Shown: positions 1 to 6,772, numbered from the stretch's first letter. The stretch: DNA of 9,719 bases from an uncultured Lachnospiraceae bacterium (GCA_947178465.1 CAMWYL010000096.1:1-9719); one strand, 5' to 3'. Notes: generated from the letters alone by a model not told the origin. Made by a program: numbers and translations.

Positions 1-744
1 AATGTCAATCTCTTCCCGCGCATCAGAATGGGAAAGGAAAATACAATCCTTATCCCAGCCCGCAGAATTTTCCTCAATTGCATCAACAAGCGTTTTCATC
101 GCCTTTTTTCTGCCGCGCACCTTGCCGATGTTCGCAAGCTTCCCTTCCTCATCCACATGAAGAATAGGCTGGATATTTAAGGCAGTTCCGATTATCGCCG
201 TTGACTTAGCCAGTCTGCCGCCACGCACGAGATGGAACAAATCCTCCACCGTAAAATGCACCACCATGTGATGTTTATTCTCTTCAAGCCAATCACCAAT
301 CTCATCCAACGTCTTTCCCTGCTTCTTCAGCTCCACCGCCTTATACACAAGCAGCGCCTGTCCGCACTCCGCGCTCAAAGAATCCACTACCCTGATTTTA
401 CAGTCCGGGTTCTCCTGCATAATCTCCTCGGCACACAGAGAAGCATGCTCGAAGCTGCTGCTCAGCCCCGATGAAAATCCGATATGCAGGATATCAAAAC
501 CTTCGCTGACCTGCCTGCGCATCAGTTTCCCGATATATTCCGGACTTGTCGCGCTTGTTGTAGGCATTTTCCCGGCCCGAATGCAGTCGTAAAACTCTTT
601 ATCCGTCAATTCCCTGTCTAAATCGATTCCATATTCTACGTCATCTATAATATAATGCAGCGGGTGTACCTCTATATTGTTCTCTGTTAAATATTCCTGC
701 GGAAGGCCTGCTGTTGTATCTGTCGAAATCACAAAATCACGCAT
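1..744 (-). CDS. DegV family protein (fatty-acid-binding), 3' end outside the window
   Basis: The minus strand reads 248 codons without a stop from the ATG at 744 to the window edge, so about 30-40 C-terminal residues are missing from a family that is usually about 280 aa. The N-terminus MRDFVISTDTTAGLP is the classic DegV opening. TSATSPEYIGKLM, the glycine/serine-rich FSSGLSSSFEHA segment and VRGGRLAKSTAIIGTALNIQPIL are further family signatures. DegV/FakB proteins bind a single fatty acid in the cytoplasm and, in FakB members, present it to the FakA kinase for phospholipid synthesis. Which member this is cannot be told from sequence alone, and no FakA-type kinase is in view. The start is supported by a GGTGAGGAGT ribosome site directly upstream (745-754). 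It is transcribed away from the decayed zone and looks monocistronic at its 5' end. Confidence 0.93.
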   Translation of the reverse strand, partial: MRDFVISTDTTAGLPQEYLTENNIEVHPLHYIIDDVEYGIDLDRELTDKEFYDCIRAGKMPTTSATSPEYIGKLMRRQVSEGFDILHIGFSSGLSSSFEHASLCAEEIMQENPDCKIRVVDSLSAECGQALLVYKAVELKKQGKTLDEIGDWLEENKHHMVVHFTVEDLFHLVRGGRLAKSTAIIGTALNIQPILHVDEEGKLANIGKVRGRKKAMKTLVDAIEENSAGWDKDCIFLSHSDAREEIDI

Positions 745-764
745 ACTCCTCACCCTGTCTTTCT

Positions 765-793
765 TTTATATTAAACCACCATTTCAACACCAA
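765..793 (-). promoter_or_regulatory. Candidate sigma-A promoter for the DegV gene
   Basis: On the minus strand a TATAAA -10 box (765-770) follows a weak TTGGTG -35 box (788-793) with a 17-nt spacer. The implied start lies near 757, which leaves a very short leader containing the GAGGAG ribosome site. The -10 box is good and the -35 box is poor, so the assignment rests mainly on spacing and position. Confidence 0.4.
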
Positions 794-861
794 CCTGTTA
801 CTCCTTGTATTATAAAGCTCTTGGAACAGATTGGCAAATACTTTATGAAAAAAATGGGGGA

Positions 862-1118
862 CACGGACGAAGAAAGTGATAGTGCGTATAACCGTCGTCC
901 GGAAGGCGGAGCTGCGGATGTGAATTTTCCAACGGGGGAAGGAACGTATTTGAACACGGACGGGGGCGGCGACATTCGGCATCCGTGCCTCATTGTCGCC
1001 TAAATCTGCATCCATGCAGATTTTCCCCTGTGTGCTCCATTCCCCCCGAGGAAAATGTCAACATCCTCCGCCAAAGCCTTTCGGACGACGGTTACACGCA
1101 CTGCCTTTCTTCCGGGTG
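862..1118. repeat. Imperfect inverted repeat, arms of about 86 bp
   Basis: The reverse complement of 862-947 aligns with 1033-1118 at roughly three quarters identity by eye. The best block is the 21-bp core (881-901 against 1082-1102) with one mismatch, containing CGGACGACGGTTA then ACGCACT. Weaker matches continue through the TTCCCCCG and GGAAAAT blocks. Neither arm makes a convincing protein in any frame. Arms of this kind facing each other look like two copies of a dispersed intergenic repeat, or the ends of a small non-autonomous element. I see no clear target-site duplication. The repeat borders the acetyltransferase remnant, which suggests that recombination or insertion here contributed to the decay. 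Confidence 0.65.
1002..1023. repeat. Perfect 10-bp palindrome with 2-nt centre
   Basis: AAATCTGCAT and ATGCAGATTT are separated by CC. The palindrome sits between the two arms of the larger inverted repeat. It has no T-tract beyond TTTT on the plus side (1021-1024), so it is a weak terminator candidate at best. It may instead be a protein-binding site or simply the centre of the larger palindromic structure. Confidence 0.5.
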
Positions 1119-1208
1119 TCGAAGGCAGAAGGGGTGAGGACGGAACGTATAGCAATGGAAGAAAAAGAAGCTTTAGAAATGAGACGGACAGATGGCAGAT
1201 GATTAGAT

Positions 1209-1552
1209 TTTATGCAGGGCTTTATGCGGGTGCAAATATGCCCAAATTTAAAAAATATTGCGAACTCATCAATAAAGATGCTCCTTGGTATTTTGAAGGA
1301 ATACAACCCAAACGGGAAAAGCTGACAATACGCGGAAGAAGCAAAATCGGAAATGATGTATGGCTTGGACGCAATGTAATTGTCACCAATTATGTCAATA
1401 TCGGAAAGGGCGTTATCGCGGATGCCGGCACTATCATCACCAAGGACGTTCCCGATTATGCGGTTGTTGTCGGCACGCCCGCAAGGATTATCCGATACCG
1501 CTATTCTCCGGAGGAGATAGAGGCGCTAAACAAAATCGCGTGGTGGGATTGG
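1209..1552 (+). pseudogene. Remnant of a CatB/Vat-type hexapeptide O-acetyltransferase (C-terminal half)
   Basis: The plus strand encodes a fragment with the left-handed beta-helix signature of xenobiotic acetyltransferases: KLTIRGRSKIGNDVWLGRNVIV, then NIGKGVIADAGTIITKDVPDYAVVVGTPARIIRYRYSPEEIEALNKIAWWDW. The NDVWLG, TKDVP, VGTPARII and WWDW motifs are those of chloramphenicol/streptogramin-type acetyltransferases and their housekeeping relatives. Intact members are about 200 aa. Here only about 110 residues are recognisable, the N-terminal half with the catalytic-histidine region is missing, and the sequence stops matching right after WWDW. The segment 1209-1320 (IRFYAGLYAGANMPKFKKY and following) is in frame but less certain. 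The open frame continues to 1708 only because it runs antisense through a kinase remnant. No convincing start or ribosome site belongs to it. Confidence 0.75.
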
Positions 1553-1850
1553 CAATATAAGTCCCACACAAAATCCTCCATAAGCTCTATGCCCGACCAC
1601 GGCTGTTCCACCATGGGCTGCGATTATCTGTCTTACGGGCAACAGCCCCAAGCCGTGGTGCTGCTCTGTTGTATTTTCGTCACGGACCATATAATGGGAC
1701 ATAATTGAGCTTTTCCATCTGCCCGTCCGTGGCGCCTGCGAACGCCAACCGCCACGATGTATTTGCTGTTTTCAGCCGTTATACGGACATATATTGTACC
1801 GCCTTGTTTATTATGGCTGATACCGTTCTGAAGCAGATTGCAGCAAATTG
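1550..1850 (-). pseudogene. Remnant of a sensor histidine kinase ATPase domain, two frameshifts
   Basis: Read on the minus strand, three frames together give one HATPase domain. The first (from about 1839) reads NLLQNGISHNKQGGTIYVR then ITAENSKYIVAVG, with the N-box asparagines. The second (about 1740 to 1698) reads AGATDGQMEKLNYVP, near the usual D-x-G-x-G position. The third (about 1699 to 1550) reads YMVRDENTTEQHHGLGLLPV then RQIIAAHGGTAVV, then GHRAYGGFCVGLILP. GLGL..VRQI...HGG is the G2 box and C-terminal end typical of two-component sensor kinases. Frameshifts fall near 1740 and 1697, an in-frame TAA precedes the N-box, and the DHp and sensor domains are absent, so it cannot be functional. 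It abuts the acetyltransferase remnant at about 1552 and overlaps the 3' end of the nitroreductase gene. Confidence 0.72.
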
Positions 1851-2581
1851 TTTATATCCATTCCATTTACCTTCATTCCATCAAGGCGACAATCATATAT
1901 TTCCAGATTGCTCAGATTACAGTCAAATATTTTCCCCTCTGCCAGATTAACATCCGATATCTCAACCCGATACAGATTCACATCATGAAAAACAGTTCCG
2001 CCCATGTCACAATGCTCAATTTTTCCTGCTTCAGAGGTTTCTTCCCCGCTGCATGCCTCCCACTCCCCAATGAAAGCAGTTACTTCATCAATCGGCTTTC
2101 TCTTCGGTGCAGAAGGTTCAAAGCCCGCATATCCCACAGCCACTATGGCAACAGGAACCCTCCTGCTGTCCATCTGAAGAATTTCCTGCAGGCTCCGTTC
2201 GTCGAAATCACCACACCAGCATGATCCAAGCCCCATATCCGTGGCAGACAGCAATATATTCTGCACTGCCGCTGCCGTATTTTGAATGTTGTACAAAGTT
2301 TTGCCACGCTCTCCGTAACGGCTTGCGCTTTCACTCCGGTCAATGCACACGATAATCAATACCGGTGCATCTGTCAGAAATTCCTGCCCGCAAGCCTCCT
2401 CATACACCCTTTTTCTTATTCCGGAGTCCTTAACCACATAAAAATGCCACGGCTGGCAGTTTCCGGCGCTTGGCGCATAAACAGCCGCTTTTATCAGCTC
2501 CCGTATCATGTCATCCGGAATATTACCCTGTCGAAAGCTCCGCACGCTTCTCCTTGTCAAAATCGCTTTTGAAAGTTCCAT
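1811..2581 (-). CDS. Nitroreductase-family flavoprotein with C-terminal pentapeptide-like domain
   Basis: This 256-aa protein begins with a standard nitroreductase fold at residues 1-175. MELSKAILTRRSVRSF carries the FMN-phosphate-binding RRS (10-12), PSAGNCQPW is at 37-45, and MGLGSCWCGDF is at 116-126. Such enzymes are cytoplasmic NAD(P)H-dependent FMN oxidoreductases acting on nitro compounds, quinones or dehalogenation substrates; the substrate here is unknown. Residues 187-247 form an unusual addition with repeated (H/Y/F)DVNL/CNL/CRL steps (VFHDVNLYRVEISDVNLAEG, IFDCNLSNLEIYDCRLDGM), typical of a short pentapeptide-repeat module that ends in NGxxINNLL. The gene overlaps the upstream AraC gene by 59 nt in another frame. 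The ribosome site AAGGGAG lies inside that gene about 10 nt before the ATG, which suggests translational coupling and control by the regulator. The last 9-10 codons lie on DNA that in another frame is the kinase remnant. Confidence 0.9.
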   Translation of the reverse strand: MELSKAILTRRSVRSFRQGNIPDDMIRELIKAAVYAPSAGNCQPWHFYVVKDSGIRKRVYEEACGQEFLTDAPVLIIVCIDRSESASRYGERGKTLYNIQNTAAAVQNILLSATDMGLGSCWCGDFDERSLQEILQMDSRRVPVAIVAVGYAGFEPSAPKRKPIDEVTAFIGEWEACSGEETSEAGKIEHCDMGGTVFHDVNLYRVEISDVNLAEGKIFDCNLSNLEIYDCRLDGMKVNGMDINNLLQSASERYQP

Positions 2582-3437
2582 GTTTTTTAATCTCCCTTAT
2601 TGGTATCCATATCTCTGTCAGATAATCCTCGGCATCAAGATCACCATCGGAATACCATTCAATCTCCACACCGCCGGAATGCTCATATCCGGCCCCCGGA
2701 AACCATTCCCCATAAATCCTTTTCCATACAGACTGAATATTTCCCCTTCCATAACATGGAAAGATTACCCACAGACCTTCCTCCACATACAGCTCTACCA
2801 TATCTTTCGGAATGACCTCATCGCCGGTTGCAACGATATAATAATCAACCGTATCCTGTGTATAGTTCGCCAGCGCACCCATCACACCCCAGAGTTTTCT
2901 GTTCGACAGTTTAAAGATTTCCTCAACCATTCCTTTTTCGCGCGCTTCTTCCCACATTTGGGGAACACGGATAAAATTATTGATACCATCATTGTAAACG
3001 GTTTCTTTTACTCCAACAAATCGAAACCCCTGTTTTTTCTCAATTCGGTATTTTAATTCTTCCCGCCCGTTTACGGCAATTTCAAATGAGATTTTCGAAT
3101 ATGTCTTCAGGGGAACTCCGGCTTTTTTCGCCTGCCCGGGCGTCACCCCGTGAAATTTGGAAAATGCCCGGGCAAAAGCCGTGGGAGAATTGTATCCATA
3201 TTTCAATGCCGTCTCCATTACGGAAGCTTCGCTGCTTTGCAGTTCGTAGGCGGCCATTGTCAGCCTTCGTTTTCGAATATATTCACCTAACGTGATTTCA
3301 GCAATCAGAGAAAACATTCTCTGATAATGGTATGGCGAACAGTCTGCTATTCGGCTGAGCGTTGGCATGTCAATTGTTCTATCCGGATTGCTTTCGATGT
3401 ATTCGACAGACTGATTCAATTTTTCTATCCAATTCAT
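2523..3437 (-). CDS. AraC-family transcriptional regulator with GyrI-like effector-binding domain
   Basis: The 304-aa protein has an N-terminal AraC/XylS DNA-binding domain at residues 1-105 with two helix-turn-helix units. The first is near 24-45 (MPTLSRIADCSPYHYQRMF) and the second near 72-95, followed by the family signature ETALKYGYNSPTAFARAFSK and then FHGVTPGQAKK. Residues 125-290 resemble the GyrI-like/YdeE small-molecule domain, with FRFVGVKETV, then MWEEAREKGM, then EDYLTEIWIPIREIKK near the end. Regulators of this build sense aromatic or drug-like ligands and usually activate neighbouring detoxification genes. Here the neighbour is a nitroreductase sharing 59 nt of its 5' end. Homologues tend to end soon after EIWIPI, so the last residues (about HGTFKSDFDKEKRAELSTG) may be a late extension over the next gene. 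The start at 3437 has AAGGAG at 3445-3450, spaced 7 nt. A direct-repeat operator lies about 85-115 nt upstream. Confidence 0.93.
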   Translation of the reverse strand: MNWIEKLNQSVEYIESNPDRTIDMPTLSRIADCSPYHYQRMFSLIAEITLGEYIRKRRLTMAAYELQSSEASVMETALKYGYNSPTAFARAFSKFHGVTPGQAKKAGVPLKTYSKISFEIAVNGREELKYRIEKKQGFRFVGVKETVYNDGINNFIRVPQMWEEAREKGMVEEIFKLSNRKLWGVMGALANYTQDTVDYYIVATGDEVIPKDMVELYVEEGLWVIFPCYGRGNIQSVWKRIYGEWFPGAGYEHSGGVEIEWYSDGDLDAEDYLTEIWIPIREIKKHGTFKSDFDKEKRAELSTG

Positions 3438-3521
3438 ATCTGCGCTCCTTCGATGCTTCTTGAATATATCATTGTTTTAGGTCTGTGTCCTCGCCATTTT
3501 TATATCAAAAAAGAGCGTTTT

Positions 3522-3551
3522 GTATCCAAAGGACTCCATATCGTATCCAAA
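3522..3551 (-). promoter_or_regulatory. Candidate AraC-type operator: 9-bp direct repeat, 21-bp period
   Basis: GTATCCAAA occurs at 3522-3530 and again at 3543-3551 (TTTGGATAC on the minus strand), exactly 21 bp apart, i.e. two helical turns. AraC-family monomers carry two recognition helices and commonly bind direct half-sites with 21-bp spacing. On the minus strand the proximal copy contains TTGGAT (3524-3529), which could act as a -35 box 17 nt before GATATA (3501-3506). This would be the class II activator geometry. The site lies upstream of the AraC gene, so autoregulation and control of the attached nitroreductase are the likely roles. Confidence 0.5.
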
Positions 3552-3920
3552 TCGACAGCTTTAACAAAAAAGAACCATGAAAAACACCGTCGAGCAAACC
3601 ACTCCCGGCCGATTTCGTATCTCATCACAGTTCATTACAGAACAGAGATATATTTCGGCAACCCTTGAAAACACTAAATTTGTCACTGGAAAAATGAGGA
3701 AAACAAAAGCATTTAAAACATTATAGCACAAAATATATCAGATATAGCGGACGAATGGAACGGTTTTTATAATCGCACCAGGGTAAGGCATGCGGGAAGG
3801 AATCGCAACACGTCCATTCGGAAACAACAGATGAATTCATTGAAATATCAAGGCTTTTATGCTGGTATGATTACAAGAACACCTGCCAATTGACATAAGA
3901 TTTAAGAAACCGGAGAAAAC
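3552..3920. other. Non-coding interval between divergent genes
   Basis: I find no supportable gene in this AT-rich interval between the AraC gene (leftward) and the transposase-like gene (rightward). Two extended -10 sequences are the only signals. TGCTATAAT on the minus strand (3720-3728) could give a second, longer AraC transcript. TGGTATGAT on the plus strand (3863-3871) is about 50 nt before the transposase-like start. Neither has a good -35 box at proper spacing. A frame ending at about 3895 (FYNRTR...) faintly recalls the tail of an insertion-sequence transposase but is too short to call. Confidence 0.4.
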
Positions 3921-4388
3921 TTGACAGTGATGGAACAGAGAGAACAAAAGCATCAGGAAGATTTACGGCGCTTGCGTCGCTTACGGCCGATAGATGACGA
4001 TTTTATGCGCTGCCTTTTTAAAGACAATATTCCATTAGCTGAATTCGTGTTACGCATTATCACCGATAAACGGGATTTGGTGATTACTGATTGTCAGACA
4101 CAAAAGCTAATGCACGATTTTAACTGTACCAAAGCAGATGATATGAACTTTGCGCTGATGGCAGAACGCACAAGGTATCTGAAGGAAAATCCGAAGGGAG
4201 TGAATGAGATGTGTAAGGTTATGGAAGATATGAGAAATGAATCCTTAAAAGAAGGAATTCGTGAAGGTATGAAAGAAGCCGCGCTCCGTATGCTGACGGC
4301 AGGAAAATACGCTTTAGAGGAAATCGTTGCGATCTCAGGACTTTCCCTTGAAGAGGTCATGCAACTCAAGGCAGACAGAAATGCATAG
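3921..4388 (+). CDS. Rpn/PD-(D/E)XK nuclease family transposase-like protein, internally deleted
   Basis: The 155-aa product starts MTVMEQREQKHQEDLRRLRR and LRPIDDDFMRCLFKDNIPLA, the usual N-terminus of the PD-(D/E)XK transposase-like proteins abundant in Lachnospiraceae. It ends with their usual tail: LMHDFNCTKADDMNFALMAE, the RTRYLKENPKG segment, a charged helix SLKEGIREGMKEAALRML, and ISGLSLEEVMQLK. Full-length relatives are roughly 300 aa. The middle is missing, with residue 62 joined directly to L63 near 4106, so the catalytic core (the acidic residues and the E-x-K/Q strand) is absent while the frame is kept. It is therefore almost certainly nuclease-dead, either a decayed gene that happens to be in frame or a small derivative. 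The TTG start at 3921 is preferred because CGGAG lies 5 nt upstream; GTG (3927) and ATG (3930) are alternatives. Confidence 0.75.
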   Translation: MTVMEQREQKHQEDLRRLRRLRPIDDDFMRCLFKDNIPLAEFVLRIITDKRDLVITDCQTQKLMHDFNCTKADDMNFALMAERTRYLKENPKGVNEMCKVMEDMRNESLKEGIREGMKEAALRMLTAGKYALEEIVAISGLSLEEVMQLKADRNA

Positions 4389-4513
4389 AGGTTTTCAATA
4401 CGCAAAAGGTGGCATTATCAGCGGAAGGACTCGGTGGAGAATTATGACATTCCCATTCTCCACCACTCCCCCTTCCCTGATAATGCCGCCTTTGTCCGTA
4501 TCTCAAAACCTCT
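4387..4513. repeat. Long imperfect hairpin filling a convergent gene gap
   Basis: The left arm 4387-4442 pairs with the right arm 4455-4513 around a 12-nt loop. Strong blocks are AGAGGTTTT with AAAACCTCT at the base, GGCATTATCAG with CTGATAATGCC in the middle, and GGTGGAGAAT with ATTCTCCACC at the tip. It begins inside the stop codon of the transposase-like gene and ends 2 nt before the stop codon of the GH31 gene. It could act as a bidirectional terminator or RNA-stabilising structure, but there is no T-tract on either strand. Alternatively it is a small hairpin-type non-autonomous element. Confidence 0.75.
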
Positions 4514-4515
4514 CT

Positions 4516-6585
4516 CTACTCGTAAATCTCATACCTCTTATCCCCTCGCATCATCACCGGGATAATATCAATCGGCGCAGGCACCATAACCGTCTGCCCA
4601 CCCTCATAGCTCTTTTTCGTGTACGCATCCGTCCATGTATCTCCTTTCGGCAGATAAATCGTGCGTGACTCTGCTCCCGCCTCCATCACCGGCGATACCA
4701 GCAAATCCGGCCCGAACATATAGGAATCCTCAACCTCCCAACACTGCGAATCCTCCGGGAAATCAAAGAACAGCGGGCGCATCACCGGCGCGCCTGTCTC
4801 GCTCGCCGCTCTCATGCATTCACGAATATAGGGGCGCAGCCGCTCGCGGATAAACAGATATTTCTTCAAAATCTCATAATTCTCCTCGCCAAAGCTCCAG
4901 ACCTCGTTGTCCTGCCCGCTTGTCAATTGGCGCACGCCGTTTCGGAATTCCTGTTCACGCTCATACCACGGCGAACGTTCCCCGTGCATCCGAAAGACCG
5001 GACAGAACGCACCCCATGCAAACCAACGCACCAGAAGCTCCTGAAACGCCTTATCGCTGATGTCGCCGCCCAGAAAGCCGCCGATATCCGACGTCCACCA
5101 CGGGATTCCCGCCATACTCATATTTAGCCCCGCCTGAAGCTGCTCCCGCATGGAGCGAAACGAAGAATAAATATCCCCCGACCATGTAAGCACGCCGTAT
5201 TTCTGGCTGCCTGCCCAAGCGCAGCGCACCAGACTCATAATCTCCGTCTCCCCCACGGATTTTAAACCGTCATAAAAGCCCTTCGCATAGCCCACCGGAT
5301 AGGTATTCGTGCATTGCAGCGCAGGCCCCGCATAATACCGGTAATTGTCAAAATCATACGGACCGTATTCCGGCTCGGCCTCGTCCAGCCAGAAGCAGCG
5401 GATACCGTATTGATAATAATTCTCCTTACACCGCTCCCACACGAACTTCTGCGCTCCCGGGTGCGTCGCGTCATAAAACACCGTGTTCCCCATCCAAGTC
5501 ATATGGTTCTGATTGCCACGGTCGGCGTTTACCAGATAGCCCATATCACTCATCTTTCCAAAGTTCTCACTGCGCTCGTCAATCGTAGGCCATACAGACA
5601 CTACCGTCTCGATGCCAAGCTCCTTCAGCTCGCGCACCATCGCCTCAGGGTCCGGCCAATCCAGCGGCTCGAATTTGAAGTCTCCCTGCATTGTCCAATG
5701 GAAAAAGTCAATGACAATCGCATCCATCGGAAGTCCGCGCCGCTTGTGTTCTCTTGCCACCGAAAGCAGCTCCTCCTGTGTGCGGTAACGGAGCTTGCAC
5801 TGCCAATAGCCAAGCCCATATTCCGGCATCATTGGCGTGCGCCCCGTTGCCAGCGAATACTGCGCTTCAATCTCTGCCGGCGTGTCTCCCGCCGTGATAA
5901 AATAATCCAGCTTCTTTGTGCTTTTTGCATGCCACTCTGTCCTGTTGGTGCCAAACGTTGCCCTTCCGATAGCCGGATTGTTCCAGAAGAATCCGTAGCC
6001 TCTGCTTGACACATAGAACGGCACGCTCGCCTGTGAATTTCTGTGTGCAAGCTCTAAGACCGCACCCTTTTTGTTCAGGTTCTTCTCCTGATACTGTCCC
6101 ATGCCGAAGATTTTCTCATCCTCAAACGCCTCAAACCGTGCGGTCAATTCAAAATCCGTCGTCCCGCAAATCGGCTTCAGCTCTCTTGCCACCACCCGAA
6201 GCGGCACACAATAACGGTTGATTCTGTCCCGCGTGCGCCAATACTCCTCGGTCAGAAGCGCACCTCTTTGATTGTAAAAGGAAATCCATCCCTCATGTGA
6301 AACCTTCGCCGTAATCTTGCCGTTTGTCAACGATGCTCTTGTCGCAGTCTGATGGTATTTCGCATATTCGTCCCCCTTATACCACGGGTCAGTCACATCC
6401 ACCTCCTCAAACACAATCTCCGGCGAAACCGCCTCCGGCTTCTCCGTCAATGCCCAATCGTTCCCATCCATCTGCGCGGTGGCAGTCATTCGAACGCGAA
6501 GGGAATTTGCCCCCCACGGCTCAATCCATACCGCGCTCTTTCCATCCGCGATAATCAATCTGTTTTCCTCACTGTAAATATGCAT
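4516..6585 (-). CDS. GH31 glycoside hydrolase, probable alpha-xylosidase/alpha-glucosidase
   Basis: With the start at 6585 the protein has 689 aa, normal for GH31, and no signal peptide. A beta-sandwich N-terminal part (FGMGQYQEKNLNKKG near 160-175) precedes the (beta/alpha)8 barrel. The catalytic nucleophile is the Asp of FWLDEAEPEYG (D401) and the acid/base is the Asp of LTWSGDIYSSF (D471). GIPWWTSDIGGF and FRMHGERSPWY follow as active-site loops. GH31 enzymes release alpha-linked xylose or glucose with retention. Beside GH74, alpha-xylosidase activity on xyloglucan oligosaccharides is the best inference, but glucosidase activity is not excluded. An in-frame ATG at 6741 would add 52 residues, but these are encoded by an intergenic repeat. 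The ATG at 6585 has GGAGGAG at 6589-6595, although the ATG at 6597 is also possible. It follows GH74 on the same strand. Confidence 0.9.
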   Translation of the reverse strand: MHIYSEENRLIIADGKSAVWIEPWGANSLRVRMTATAQMDGNDWALTEKPEAVSPEIVFEEVDVTDPWYKGDEYAKYHQTATRASLTNGKITAKVSHEGWISFYNQRGALLTEEYWRTRDRINRYCVPLRVVARELKPICGTTDFELTARFEAFEDEKIFGMGQYQEKNLNKKGAVLELAHRNSQASVPFYVSSRGYGFFWNNPAIGRATFGTNRTEWHAKSTKKLDYFITAGDTPAEIEAQYSLATGRTPMMPEYGLGYWQCKLRYRTQEELLSVAREHKRRGLPMDAIVIDFFHWTMQGDFKFEPLDWPDPEAMVRELKELGIETVVSVWPTIDERSENFGKMSDMGYLVNADRGNQNHMTWMGNTVFYDATHPGAQKFVWERCKENYYQYGIRCFWLDEAEPEYGPYDFDNYRYYAGPALQCTNTYPVGYAKGFYDGLKSVGETEIMSLVRCAWAGSQKYGVLTWSGDIYSSFRSMREQLQAGLNMSMAGIPWWTSDIGGFLGGDISDKAFQELLVRWFAWGAFCPVFRMHGERSPWYEREQEFRNGVRQLTSGQDNEVWSFGEENYEILKKYLFIRERLRPYIRECMRAASETGAPVMRPLFFDFPEDSQCWEVEDSYMFGPDLLVSPVMEAGAESRTIYLPKGDTWTDAYTKKSYEGGQTVMVPAPIDIIPVMMRGDKRYEIYE

Positions 6586-6662
6586 TTTCTCCTCCATTTC
6601 TGCGCACGTTTTCAACGCGAAGTCTTTGCATGTATGCCACAATGTACTGTAATCATTCGTGC

Positions 6663-6689
6663 GGAGAACGCACGCTTTTTGCGTTCTCC
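6663..6689. repeat. Hairpin in left repeat copy
   Basis: GGAGAACGCA (6663-6672) pairs perfectly with TGCGTTCTCC (6680-6689) around a 7-nt loop. There is no downstream T-run in the minus direction, so it is not an intrinsic terminator for the glycosidase transcript. It may stabilise or cap the processed GH31 mRNA. Confidence 0.7.
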
Positions 6690-6772
6690 TAAAAACTAAG
6701 TACTTCTTGGCACTGCTGCCTATGACGTATCGTCTTTGCATGTATGCCCTGATATACTGTAATCATTCATGC

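Noticed and set aside
737..1015. A 92-aa minus-strand frame over the inverted repeat
   Set aside because: It reads through repeat DNA, overlaps the start of the DegV gene and its promoter, and has no ribosome site or domain.
1597..1658. Nested stem-loop (CCACGGCT with AGCCGTGG, GGGCTG with CAGCCC) as a riboswitch or attachment site
   Set aside because: It falls inside the kinase remnant coding for HHGLGLLPVRQ to AAHGG, has no downstream gene on the proper side and no T-tract. Chance pairing in former coding DNA is enough.
1055..1708. A single 217-aa acetyltransferase protein
   Set aside because: Only about residues 52-166 match the family. The first part is intergenic repeat and the last part runs antisense through a histidine kinase remnant.
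3735..3895. Possible insertion-sequence transposase C-terminus (EWNGFYNRTR...)
   Set aside because: Only one short motif is reminiscent, with no DDE residues and no terminal inverted repeats visible.
5314..6009. A 231-codon plus-strand frame antisense to GH31
   Set aside because: Same reasoning: no ribosome site, low-complexity basic protein, lies wholly within the catalytic domain of GH31.
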